From assembly GCA_003567475.1 (NCBI GenBank), contig PWZL01000021.1:1-64000 (forward strand): DNA of 64,000 bases, in the 5' to 3' direction. The notes beneath the pieces were generated by a model. It saw nothing but the letters and a program-made list of their open reading frames with translations, did not search any database and had not been told where the DNA came from. Source of the stretch: Gammaproteobacteria bacterium (GTDB lineage Bacteria; Pseudomonadota; Gammaproteobacteria; Steroidobacterales; PWYM01). Below are positions 8,934 to 16,662 of the stretch, in pieces. Position 1 is the first letter of the stretch; every line of letters begins with the position of its first letter. The position numbers and the translations under genes were made by a program.

Positions 8934-9263
8934 TCAGCGCTTCGATGACGCACCTCCCGGCGCGCGGCGCCAGGGCTCAAGATGATCATGCCGCGCGGCC
9001 TTGGCCAGCGCATGGGCGGCAGTCGGGCCCGTGAACAATAGAAAGGCGAGCGTGAACAGAAGCTTCGCCGCCACCGGTATGCTGTCGGCCTGCAGCGTCA
9101 ACCCCAGCAGGATCAGGATCGAACACAGCGTGTCGGTCAGACCTGCGGCCTGGATACGCGAGTAGAAATCCGGCATCCGCATGAGACCGAGACCACCAAT
9201 CACCAGCAGCGTGGAGCCGGCCAGCAGCAGCACCCAGCTCAGGATGTCCAGCACGAGAGCCAT
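8934..9263 (-). CDS. mrpG: Na+/H+ antiporter subunit MrpG
   Basis: 109 aa with three predicted membrane helices. The conserved LVIGGLGLMRMPDFYSRIQAAGLTDTLCS block (about residues 21-49) is the PhaG/MnhG signature, followed by LLFTGPTAAHALAKAA. The C-terminal end overlaps the probable start region of the next subunit. It shares one base with the end of mrpF. Structural subunit of the Mrp antiporter. Confidence 0.9.
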   Translation of the reverse strand: MALVLDILSWVLLLAGSTLLVIGGLGLMRMPDFYSRIQAAGLTDTLCSILILLGLTLQADSIPVAAKLLFTLAFLLFTGPTAAHALAKAARHDHLEPWRRAPGGASSKR

Positions 9264-9562
9264 CAGCGCTCCCCCCCGCTCTGCTCGGTCTCTTCAGCAG
9301 GATCACCCACCAGGCTGCCGGATTCGAACACGCGCAAGACGGCGATGATGCCGATGTAGTTCAGCAGGGCGTAGACGATGGCGATGTCGATGAATTCCGG
9401 TCGCCCGGTAATGAACCCGACGACGGCGATCATCAGTACGGTCTTGGTCCCCACGACATTGACGGCGAGGATGCGGTCATGAATCGTCGGGCCGACGAAC
9501 GCCCGGACCAGCGCCATGCCCAGGGTGATGAGAATCGCGAGAGCCACCGCAAAAAACATCAC
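9263..9562 (-). CDS. mrpF: Na+/H+ antiporter subunit MrpF
   Basis: 99 aa with three helices. The family block ALVRAFVGPTIHDRILAVNVVGTKTVLMI (residues 17-45) and the RPEFIDIAIVYALLNYIG block with the conserved Asp in a helix are both present. MrpF has been proposed to take part in Na+ or cholate efflux and is essential for antiport in characterised systems. Overlaps mrpE by 4 bases. Confidence 0.9.
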   Translation of the reverse strand: MMFFAVALAILITLGMALVRAFVGPTIHDRILAVNVVGTKTVLMIAVVGFITGRPEFIDIAIVYALLNYIGIIAVLRVFESGSLVGDPAEETEQSGGER

Positions 9563-10044
9563 GACAGCCCCTCTTCGAAGCGCAGAACGCGGCGGTTCAT
9601 TTCACCGGTTTCCAGGTCATCGACGACTTCAGGCAGCAGGGCGTAATACTCGATGTAATCCTCGGTGACCTGCAGCGTGACGGTCCCCGGGGTCAGCGTG
9701 ATGGAATTGGCCATGATGGCCCGCCCCACATGGGTGCGCTGCAGGGTGTGCAGACGGGCGATGCGCGGGTCGATGGCATCGCGTCCGGCGAGGATCCGGC
9801 GCGCGACCAGCACATTGGCGAGCACGATCTGCCCCAGCAGCCATGGCCAGTAGCGCAGCGCCGCCGGCAACATGTGAAAGACTTCCGTGTCGCGCCCCAG
9901 CAGATCCATGCGCGCAACCAGCCAGACCGTCACGATCACGGACGCCACGCCCAGGGACAGGATGAGCGGATAGGTCCACATCCCCGAGAACAGCAGCCAG
10001 ACGATGGCCAGCAGCACTGTCAGACTGATCACGTACCTGGACAC
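9559..10044 (-). CDS. mrpE: Na+/H+ antiporter subunit MrpE
   Basis: 161 aa when started at the GTG at 10044, which has a GGGAG site 7 bases upstream and gives the usual MrpE length (about 160 aa). An open frame continues to 10188, but that extension is Arg/Cys-rich and unlike the family. Two hydrophobic helices at the N-terminus are followed by a cytoplasmic domain with the characteristic MANSITLTPGTVTLQVTEDYIEYYAL. First gene of the minus-strand mrp operon. The promoter must lie between 10045 and about 10350, sharing the divergent region with ectR. Confidence 0.88.
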   Translation of the reverse strand: MSRYVISLTVLLAIVWLLFSGMWTYPLILSLGVASVIVTVWLVARMDLLGRDTEVFHMLPAALRYWPWLLGQIVLANVLVARRILAGRDAIDPRIARLHTLQRTHVGRAIMANSITLTPGTVTLQVTEDYIEYYALLPEVVDDLETGEMNRRVLRFEEGLS

Positions 10045-10377
10045 GGCAGACTCCCGAACCGCTAGACGCCAAAATCCCTGTCGACACCTGATCGCGTCCC
10101 TGCGACGCGGCACCGGGGCAAGCTCACCGCCTGGGAGGCAGCAGCGACGCCGCAGCCACCCCTTGGCCGCGGCCGGATCACCCGGCACGAAAGCGCGGCA
10201 TCTTAGACTGAAATCCGCGCTGAATAAAGCACTTCCGGGGCTCGGGCGCTGCTGACCCGCCGTCCGCCAGCACCCGTCTCGCAGGCCTCAGCGGCCGCGA
10301 AAGCGTCGACGTCAAAGACGGTGTTAATAAGTCATGCGTTGCGCTGCAGCACGACCGCCAGAGTCGACACGCGCCGA

Positions 10378-10395
10378 TAGTTTTGCACAAAACTA
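10378..10395. promoter_or_regulatory. Putative EctR operator (8-2-8 dyad)
   Basis: Perfect inverted repeat TAGTTTTG-CA-CAAAACTA: two 8-bp arms with a 2-bp spacer. It covers the -35 hexamer of the ectR promoter, a position where a bound repressor would block RNA polymerase. The published EctR1 operator of Methylomicrobium alcaliphilum has the same 8-2-8 architecture with a different sequence. Auto-repression by the MarR-type regulator encoded immediately downstream is the simplest reading. It could also act on the divergent mrp promoter. Confidence 0.6.
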
Positions 10396-10411
10396 ATTGA
10401 TGGCATATAAT
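10383..10411 (+). promoter_or_regulatory. Sigma-70-type promoter for ectR
   Basis: TTGCAC (10383-10388), a 17-bp spacer, and a perfect TATAAT (10406-10411). Predicted transcription start is about 10418, only a few bases before the first ATG of ectR (10423). A transcript from here would be almost leaderless for that start, or would carry a leader of about 120 bases for the alternative start at 10540. Confidence 0.65.
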
Positions 10412-10422
10412 TTCTGGCTGAC

Positions 10423-10995
10423 ATGAACGAGCATCGAAACAACAGTGGAAAACACAGTTCGCGCGGTGAAACCGACGAGACCTCTGGCGCGCCCGAGCGC
10501 GACGCCGGCCATGAATGGGCGGCTCGGGAGGATCGGGTAATGTCTGCGGTACGCCATTTCCGCGTCGTGGTTCGCGCCGTGCAGGCGCATTCCAGCTGGG
10601 TGGAACGCCAGTGCGGCGTCACCGCAGCCCAGCTCTGGGCGCTCTGGGAGGTGTTTCGGGATCCCGGTATCCGGGTGTCCGACATTTCCCGGCGCTTGTC
10701 GATCAAGCCGGCCACCGCAAGCAACCTGCTCGACAAGATCGAGGGTAAGGGGCTGGTACGGCGGGAGCGCCGCGGCCCGGACCAGCGGGTAGTGCGCCTG
10801 TTCCCGACAGATGATGGCGCCCGCCTGCTGGCGAGGGCGCCGCGACCGGCCGAGGGCGCGCTGCTCGATGCCCTCACCCGCCTGGATGACCAGCAGCTCG
10901 AGGCGCTCAACGGCAGCCTCGAGGCACTGGTCGACATTCTGCGCGTCAAGGACGAGGGCTCGGCATTGTCGCCGATCCTGCCCGCCGGGAACTGA
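10423..10995 (+). CDS. ectR: MarR-family regulator of the ectoine operon (EctR-like)
   Basis: 190 aa from the first ATG. An in-frame ATG at 10540 has a much better ribosome site (GGGAGGA, 7-base spacing) and gives a 151-aa protein of normal MarR length, so the 39-residue hydrophilic N-terminus may be untranslated. The winged-helix core is VTAAQLWALWEVFRDPGIRVSDISRRLSIKPATASNLLDKIEGKGLVRRERRGPDQRVVRLFPT. MarR dimers bind short palindromes; a matching 18-bp dyad covers its own promoter. Identification as EctR rests on the family and on its place directly before the ectoine genes, where EctR repressors are often found. It is on the same strand as the operon and may be co-transcribed with it. Confidence 0.78.
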   Translation: MNEHRNNSGKHSSRGETDETSGAPERDAGHEWAAREDRVMSAVRHFRVVVRAVQAHSSWVERQCGVTAAQLWALWEVFRDPGIRVSDISRRLSIKPATASNLLDKIEGKGLVRRERRGPDQRVVRLFPTDDGARLLARAPRPAEGALLDALTRLDDQQLEALNGSLEALVDILRVKDEGSALSPILPAGN

Positions 10996-11040
10996 TGCGC
11001 CTCGCCGCCCCGGGCTCTCGCCGCCCGCGGCACTCTCCAT

Positions 11041-11059
11041 TAGCTATCAGATAGACAAC
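11041..11059. promoter_or_regulatory. Imperfect palindrome upstream of the aspartokinase gene
   Basis: The 19-bp element TTAGCTATCAGATAGACAA contains CTATC-A-GATAG (11044-11054) with matching TT and AA ends. It lies 19-37 bases before the aspartokinase start in an 82-base gap that is otherwise very GC-rich. It could be an operator for a second regulator of the ask-ectABC part, or a small mRNA hairpin close to the ribosome site. It does not share the 8-2-8 layout of the dyad upstream of ectR. Confidence 0.35.
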
Positions 11060-11077
11060 AAAAGGCTCACGAAGCAC

Positions 11078-12280
11078 ATGGACATCATCGTTCAGAAGTA
11101 CGGCGGGTCATCGCTCGCCGAAGACGCCAAGTTGTGCGCTGTTGCGCACCGGATCGCCGAGACACGCCGCAACGGCACAGGGCTCGTGGTGGTGGTTTCT
11201 GCCATGGGCAACACCACCAGCCGGTTGCTCGCACATGCCGGTCGCCTCAACGCGACACCGGAACATCGCGAACTGGACATGCTGCTGGCCGCGGGCGAGC
11301 AGAAGTCCGCCTCCCTGCTGTCTCTGGCCCTGCACGACCTCGGGATCGAAGCGGTGGCCCTGACCGGCGCACAGGCGGGCGTGCGCACCTGCAACGCCCA
11401 CCTCAATGCGCGCATTCGCAGTGTCGACCCGACGCGGATGCGCAGCGAGGTCGCCGCGGGACGGGTGGTGGTCGTCGCCGGCTTTCAGGGCGCCGGCCCG
11501 ACGGGCGACATCACCACACTGGGCCGGGGCGGCTCCGACACCACGGCCGTGGCCATTGCTGCTGCCGTCGGCGCCAGCCGCTGCGAGATTTATTCGGACG
11601 TCGACGGCGTCTACACCGCCGATCCGCGGGTGGTGCCGGAGGCAAGCCGACTGCGCATGCTCAGCCTGACCGAGATGAAGACACTGGCCCATCACGGCTC
11701 CGGGGTGCTCAACGAGCGGGCCGTCGACTATGCCATCGAGCATGGCGTCACCATCCACGCGCGCCGCGCCCATGGCGATGGCGGCCAGACGATTGTCCGG
11801 ACGGAACAGGGCACCGGCGGCCGCACCCGCATCGCCGGAATCGCCACTCACGGTGAGCTGCTGCGGATCGATTTCACCGAGCTCGCCGATCGTGCCGCGT
11901 TGAGTGAACTGCTCGACGAATACGACAGCTTCGCCCCGGAGCTGGCCCTGGGGGGGCGTGGCCTGTACCTGCTGCCCACCGATCAGCTGGCCGACGTCCC
12001 GGGCCTGTGCGCGGCCATTGAGGCTCGCTGCGGCGATGGCGTGCGGGTACACGGGACGGTGGCGTCGGTGTCCGCCGTGGGCCGCCAGGCCGGACGCGAC
12101 CCGAGCACTCTGGCCTTCGCGCAGCAGCTGCTGCAGGCGCAGGACATCACGGTGCATCACGCGTTCGCCACGGAACACGCTGTCACCTGCCTGGTGGCCG
12201 AAGAGATGCGTGCGACGGCGGCGCAGACCTTCCATACTGGCTTCCGTATCGCCGATACCGGAGTGGCCGATGTCGCCTGA
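11078..12280 (+). CDS. ask: Ectoine-cluster aspartokinase (Ask_Ect)
   Basis: 400 aa. ATP-dependent phosphorylation of L-aspartate, the entry step towards aspartate semialdehyde and diaminobutyrate. The kinase motif KYGGSS is at residues 7-12; the substrate block GRGGSDTTAVAIA and the nearby YSDVDGVYTADPR complete the catalytic domain; two degenerate ACT-like repeats fill the C-terminus. The ATG at 11078 is chosen because it begins the family sequence MDIIVQKYGG. Its end overlaps ectA by 11 bases, so they are coupled. Ectoine-linked aspartokinases are thought to escape lysine/threonine feedback. Here it stands before ectA; in most described clusters it follows ectC or ectD. Confidence 0.88.
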   Translation: MDIIVQKYGGSSLAEDAKLCAVAHRIAETRRNGTGLVVVVSAMGNTTSRLLAHAGRLNATPEHRELDMLLAAGEQKSASLLSLALHDLGIEAVALTGAQAGVRTCNAHLNARIRSVDPTRMRSEVAAGRVVVVAGFQGAGPTGDITTLGRGGSDTTAVAIAAAVGASRCEIYSDVDGVYTADPRVVPEASRLRMLSLTEMKTLAHHGSGVLNERAVDYAIEHGVTIHARRAHGDGGQTIVRTEQGTGGRTRIAGIATHGELLRIDFTELADRAALSELLDEYDSFAPELALGGRGLYLLPTDQLADVPGLCAAIEARCGDGVRVHGTVASVSAVGRQAGRDPSTLAFAQQLLQAQDITVHHAFATEHAVTCLVAEEMRATAAQTFHTGFRIADTGVADVA

Positions 12281-12809
12281 AGCGCTGACCCGCGCCACTG
12301 CATCGGCCATCCGCTTTCGTGCTGCGCGGCCCGAAGATGGCGCCGCCATGTGGCGACTCGTTCAAGACATGGGTGGACTCGAACTCAACACCGCGTATTT
12401 CTACGTGCTGTTCTGCATCGACTTCGCTGAAACCTGTGTCGTGGCCGAAGCGGACAACGGAGAGCTCGCCGGCTTCGTGCTCGGCCACCGGCCTCCCGCG
12501 AGGCCGGATACCGTATTCGTCTGGCAGGTTGGCGTGGCGCCCTGGATGCGCCGCCAGGGTCTGGCAGGGCGACTGCTCGAGGCGCTGCTGCGCCAGCAGG
12601 CACGCCCCGCGCGCTGGCTCGAGGCTACCGTGAGCCCCGACAACACTGCCTCGATGCAGCTGTTCCGCGCCCTCGCCCGCGCCCACGACGCGCGGTGCGA
12701 GGAAAGCGATTTCATGGACGCCGGACTGTTTCCCGGCGACCACGCGGCCGAGCGGTTGTTCCGCATCGGCCCACTGAACCCATCATCAGCACAGGGAAAA
12801 ACAGTATGA
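12270..12809 (+). CDS. ectA: L-2,4-diaminobutyrate N-acetyltransferase
   Basis: 179 aa GNAT-fold enzyme that acetylates diaminobutyrate with acetyl-CoA, the second step of ectoine synthesis. The start at 12270 gives MSPEALTRATASAIRFRAAR and overlaps the end of the kinase gene. Typical EctA parts are GLELNTAYFYVLFCIDFAETCVVAE and the acetyl-CoA site VGVAPWMRRQGLAGRLLEAL, followed by the ATVSPDNTASMQLFRALAR block. It lies between aspartokinase and ectB with a 4-base overlap (ATGA) to the latter. Confidence 0.93.
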   Translation: MSPEALTRATASAIRFRAARPEDGAAMWRLVQDMGGLELNTAYFYVLFCIDFAETCVVAEADNGELAGFVLGHRPPARPDTVFVWQVGVAPWMRRQGLAGRLLEALLRQQARPARWLEATVSPDNTASMQLFRALARAHDARCEESDFMDAGLFPGDHAAERLFRIGPLNPSSAQGKTV

Positions 12810-14086
12810 GCATTCCAACCATCGAACGCCTCGAATCGGCAGTCCGCGGCTATGTGCGCAGTTTCCCGTGTGTATTCACACACGCGAAAGGCGCGCGGAT
12901 GACCAGTGAGGAGGGTCGCGAATACATCGACTTCTTCGCCGGCGCAGGCGTGATGAACTATGGCCACAATCATCCGGCACTGAAGACAGCGCTGCTCGAG
13001 TACCTCGCCGAAGATCACATCATCCACAGCCTGGACATGGCGACTGCGGCCAAGATCCGCTTCCTCGAGCGCTTCGAGGAGGTCATCCTCAAGCCGCGCG
13101 GCCTGGACTACCGCGTCCAGTTCCCCGGACCCACGGGCACCAACGCTGTCGAGGCGGCGCTGAAACTCGCGCGCAAAGTCACCGGCCGTGAGCGCATCCT
13201 GTCCTTCACCAATGCCTTCCACGGCATGACGTTGGGCGCACTCGCTGTGACGGGTAACTCGTTCAAGCGCGCCGGTGCCGGCGTACCCCTGTCGCATGCC
13301 ACGATGATGCCATTCGACAGCTACCTTGATGAGGGCGACGAACAGAGCCTCAAGCTGCTGGAGGCGATGCTCGGAGACGAGGGCTCGGGCATGGACAAGC
13401 CCGCCGCCGCCATCATCGAGACGGTTCAGGCTGAAGGCGGGGTGAACGTCGCCCGGATGGAATGGTTGCGGGAACTCGCCGCAATCCTCAAACGCCACGA
13501 TGTGCTGCTGATCGTGGACGATATCCAGGTCGGCTGCGGCCGCACCGGACCGTTCTTCAGCTTCGAACCGGCGGGTATCCAGCCAGACATCATCTGCCTG
13601 TCGAAGTCCTTGAGCGGCTTTGGTCTGCCTCTGGCTGTCACGCTCATGCGCCCAGAGCTCGACGTCTGGGCCCCGGGTGAGCATAACGGGACCTTCCGCG
13701 GCCACAACCCCGCCTTCGTCACGGCCACAGCGGCGCTGGGCTTCTGGACCGATGACCAGCTCGAGCGCGAAGTCGGGCGTAAGGCGACGGTGATCGAACA
13801 GCGTCTTCACGCACTGGTCGAACGCTTGCCGGTCGAGGCGACCCACCGGGGCCGTGGAATGATCCAGGGCATCGAATTCAGCGATCGCACGCTCGCCGCA
13901 GAGGCCTCACAAGCGGCATTCCAGCGCGGCCTGATCATCGAAACCGCCGGTATCGACGACCAGGTGTTGAAACTGCTGCCGCCGTTGATGATTGCCGACG
14001 CGGATCTCGCCGCAGGCCTCGATATCGTCGATGCCGCGGTCACTGCGGTGGCCCGACGGGCAGCGCCTGGCCGTAAGGTCGCCTGA
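12806..14086 (+). CDS. ectB: Diaminobutyrate-2-oxoglutarate transaminase
   Basis: 426 aa, class-III PLP aminotransferase that converts aspartate semialdehyde to L-2,4-diaminobutyrate using glutamate. The PLP-binding lysine is in IICLSKSLSGFGLPLA; the cofactor-contacting Asp is in LLIVDDIQVGCGRTG; the substrate block FTNAFHGMTLGALAVTGN is typical of EctB. The start ATG overlaps the ectA stop (ATGA) and has an AGGG site 9 bases upstream. Normal EctB length. Confidence 0.94.
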   Translation: MSIPTIERLESAVRGYVRSFPCVFTHAKGARMTSEEGREYIDFFAGAGVMNYGHNHPALKTALLEYLAEDHIIHSLDMATAAKIRFLERFEEVILKPRGLDYRVQFPGPTGTNAVEAALKLARKVTGRERILSFTNAFHGMTLGALAVTGNSFKRAGAGVPLSHATMMPFDSYLDEGDEQSLKLLEAMLGDEGSGMDKPAAAIIETVQAEGGVNVARMEWLRELAAILKRHDVLLIVDDIQVGCGRTGPFFSFEPAGIQPDIICLSKSLSGFGLPLAVTLMRPELDVWAPGEHNGTFRGHNPAFVTATAALGFWTDDQLEREVGRKATVIEQRLHALVERLPVEATHRGRGMIQGIEFSDRTLAAEASQAAFQRGLIIETAGIDDQVLKLLPPLMIADADLAAGLDIVDAAVTAVARRAAPGRKVA

Positions 14087-14134
14087 GCATCGCCCCGACG
14101 TCACCTGATCAAACCACTCCAGGGAAGCCATGAC

Positions 14135-14545
14135 ATGATCGTAAGGACACTGAACGGAACGCTCGGCACCGAGCGCGAAATCGACACGCCAGGCTGGACC
14201 AGCCGACGACTGCTGCTGAAGAGCGAGAACATGGGTTTCTCGCTGCACGACACGCTGATCAAGCCTGGCGCCGAACTGCCCATGTGCTATCGCAATCACC
14301 TCGAGGCGGTCTACTGCATCGAGGGCGAAGGCGAAGTGGAGACTGTCGCCGACGGTGTCCGCCACCAGATCAAGGCGGGCACCGTCTACGCACTGGACCA
14401 GCACGACGAACACATCCTGCGGGCGCGCACGCAGATGCGCATGGTCTGCGTGTTCAACCCGCCGATTACCGGCCGGGAGGTGCACGGCGAAGACGGCGCC
14501 TACCCGCTGATCGAGGATGACGAGCCGGTGACCCGCGTCTCCTGA
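14135..14545 (+). CDS. ectC: L-ectoine synthase
   Basis: 136 aa cupin that cyclises N-gamma-acetyl-diaminobutyrate to ectoine. Diagnostic segments are [16 protein letters not shown] at the N-terminus, [13 protein letters not shown], and [15 protein letters not shown] with the cupin metal-site Glu. AGGGAAG lies 7 bases before the ATG at 14135. A minimal ORF of two codons (ATG ACA TGA from 14130) overlaps the start, which may be accidental. No ectD hydroxylase follows, so the window encodes ectoine and not 5-hydroxyectoine synthesis. Confidence 0.94.
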   Translation: MIVRTLNGTLGTEREIDTPGWTSRRLLLKSENMGFSLHDTLIKPGAELPMCYRNHLEAVYCIEGEGEVETVADGVRHQIKAGTVYALDQHDEHILRARTQMRMVCVFNPPITGREVHGEDGAYPLIEDDEPVTRVS

Positions 14546-14625
14546 GCCCGCGCGGCCCCCTCCACGGCCTCAGTTTCTGGCCAATCGCCGCGATGCCGCA
14601 CCCTTGACGCCAGTGCCGGGGCAAG

Positions 14626-15210
14626 TCATTTCCGATTGAGAAACACCGCATCATGCGGGGTACGACTACCGCGCAGCGTCAGGCTTGCATTGATGCCTTC
14701 GTCCTGGATCATGGTCGACGGCACGTTCTCGTTCCAATCCATGACGACCTGTCGGCGCGCGATACGCCACTCGCCGTGACGCTTTTCAAGACGATCGACG
14801 TAGCGGCCGCCGAAGATGTAGAGATGCCGACCGCGTTGATCAGGGCCGACGTTGAACTGCTGCATGTAGCTGGAACCGAAAATGTCATCCATGCGGTCCG
14901 GCCGGACGATGTGATAGGCCAGCAGATAACTCTCCGTAAAGGCCACGTCGCCGTCGATCTCCATGTGGACATTGCAGATGGCATGAGTGGTCACCTCAAA
15001 CCACACCTGGATTTCCCGGATGATGTATTCCGCAAACTCCTGGGCATTGCCCTGGAAAATACCATGATCATCGAAACCGTCCTCGTGATAGACGGTTTTC
15101 ATCAGTTCGACGTCGCAGCGATCGAGTGCACGGCAGTATCGGGTCAATACGTCGTAGCATTTCTGACGCGCAACGAGTTCGCGAATTTCGGCTTCGGTGA
15201 CGGTGTCCAT
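14626..15210 (-). CDS. SnoaL/NTF2-like family protein
   Basis: 194 aa alpha+beta cone protein of the SnoaL_4 type: RQKCYDVLTRYCRALDRCDVELMKTVYHEDGFDDHGIFQGNAQEFAEYI is the conserved N-terminal helix-loop, with the Tyr-Cys-Arg-Asp pattern seen in dehydratases and small-subunit-like proteins of aromatic degradation. No signal peptide. The fold matches the beta subunit of ring-hydroxylating oxygenases, but no alpha subunit is adjacent (the Rieske gene in this window is 23 kb away). Convergent with ectC, unrelated by operon. Function unknown. Confidence 0.7.
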   Translation of the reverse strand: MDTVTEAEIRELVARQKCYDVLTRYCRALDRCDVELMKTVYHEDGFDDHGIFQGNAQEFAEYIIREIQVWFEVTTHAICNVHMEIDGDVAFTESYLLAYHIVRPDRMDDIFGSSYMQQFNVGPDQRGRHLYIFGGRYVDRLEKRHGEWRIARRQVVMDWNENVPSTMIQDEGINASLTLRGSRTPHDAVFLNRK

Positions 15211-15360
15211 GATTCCCCCATGATGACTGACTGAGGCCTGTACGCACCGGGATAAGTGTGTCGCCCGGATGCCCGCCGATCAACACTCCGCTGCCACCGA
15301 ACGTCCGCATCCCTGGCGATGCTAGACTCACTGCCCAGCAGACGTCACCTTGGATAGCCG

Positions 15361-16662
15361 ATGAGCGATAGTCAACGCTTCCCGCCTCAGGTGCACCTTA
15401 ACCTCAACGTCCGGGGCCTGGAGCATTCCGCAACCATTGCCATCAACGAGCGCAGCAATGCCCTGCGGCGCGAGGGCCGGGACATTGTGCGACTCGGCCT
15501 TGGCCAGTCACCCTTCCCGGTGCCGGCACCCATGGTCGCGGCCCTCAGGGAGTCTGCCGGCGAAAAGGATTATCTCCCGGTGAAAGGTCTGCCCCGACTG
15601 CGCGAGGCGATCGTCGAGTACTACCGACGGACCGAAGGGCTGGACTATCACCCCGACCATGTGCTGGTGGGTCCTGGCACCAAGGAGCTCATGTTCCTGG
15701 TGCAGCTGGTGTATTACGGCGATCTGGTGATTCCGGCGCCCAGCTGGGTGTCCTACGCCCCGCAGGCGCGCATCATCGGCCGCCATCTCCACTGGCTGCC
15801 CACGCGTATCGAGTCAGGCCTTGGGGTCACCCCCGAGGCATTGGAGCGACTGTGTGCCGTGGACCCGGAACGCCCCCGCCTGTTGATCCTGAACTACCCC
15901 GGCAATCCTACGGGGACGACCTATCCTCCGGAAAGCCTCGAAGCCATCGCCGAAATCGCCCGCCGGTATCGCCTGCTGGTGCTGGCCGACGAGATTTACA
16001 GTGGCCTGCACTTCGAAGGCGGCCATGTGTCGATCGCGCGCTACTACCCTGAGGGCACGATCATCAGTAACGGGCTGTCGAAATGGGCCGGTGCAGGCGG
16101 CTGGCGTCTTGGCGCCTTCACCTTTCCGGCGTCACTCAAATGGCTGGTGGATACGATGGCCGCAGTGGCGAGCGAGACCTTCACGGCCACGGCAGCACCG
16201 ATCCAGTACGCGGCCATTCGCGGCTTCGAGGACAGTCAGGACATGCAGGATTACCTGTCGCGGACGCGACGCATCCTGGCGGCGCTCATGCGCCACGCCT
16301 GGCGGCGGCTCGAGGGCATCGGCGCTGAGCTCACCGAACCACGTGGCGGGTTCTACGTGTTCCCGAATTTCACGCCCCTGCGGGAGCAGCTCAACGCCAA
16401 GGGAGTGCTGACCAGCCCGGAGCTGTGTGAACGCGCGCTTGAACGCGCCGGCGTGGCCTTTCTACCGGGTACGGCCTTCGGCCGGCCTGAGCACGAACTC
16501 TCGGTGCGCATGGCCTGCGTGGACTTCGACGGCGCGCGCGCAATGGCGGCGCTTGACGAACTGGCGCCGGGAGAATGTCCCGACACCGCCTTCCTTGCGC
16601 GCTACTGCCAACCAACCTTCGATGGCATCGAACGCCTATGTGACTGGATCACCCGGCCCTGA
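15361..16662 (+). CDS. Class I/II PLP-dependent aminotransferase
   Basis: 433 aa, fold-type I. Seen: the N-terminal IVRLGLGQSPFPVPAPMV substrate-arm region, NYPGNPTGTTYPPE with the PLP-ring Asn, VLADEIYSGLHF with the PLP Asp and Tyr, the Schiff-base lysine in NGLSKWAGAGGWRLG, and the C-terminal VRMACVDFDG where the substrate-carboxylate Arg sits. It resembles aspartate/aromatic aminotransferases. The substrate cannot be named, and it has no partner gene in an operon. Its last 27 bases overlap the end of the convergent CDF transporter. Confidence 0.82.
   Translation: MSDSQRFPPQVHLNLNVRGLEHSATIAINERSNALRREGRDIVRLGLGQSPFPVPAPMVAALRESAGEKDYLPVKGLPRLREAIVEYYRRTEGLDYHPDHVLVGPGTKELMFLVQLVYYGDLVIPAPSWVSYAPQARIIGRHLHWLPTRIESGLGVTPEALERLCAVDPERPRLLILNYPGNPTGTTYPPESLEAIAEIARRYRLLVLADEIYSGLHFEGGHVSIARYYPEGTIISNGLSKWAGAGGWRLGAFTFPASLKWLVDTMAAVASETFTATAAPIQYAAIRGFEDSQDMQDYLSRTRRILAALMRHAWRRLEGIGAELTEPRGGFYVFPNFTPLREQLNAKGVLTSPELCERALERAGVAFLPGTAFGRPEHELSVRMACVDFDGARAMAALDELAPGECPDTAFLARYCQPTFDGIERLCDWITRP

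Larger units (their letters stand above)
10045..10422. other. Divergent mrp/ectR intergenic region
   Basis: 378 bases without a convincing gene. Going towards mrpE (minus strand), about 150 bases rich in GC inverted repeats precede the mrpE start, with only a weak promoter match (TTTATT, 17 bases, TAAGAT) near 10205-10233. Going towards ectR, a good sigma-70 promoter and an 18-bp dyad lie at 10378-10411 (separate entries). I do not recognise a known riboswitch in the mrp leader, although its length and dyads would allow a structured 5' UTR. Confidence 0.4.
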
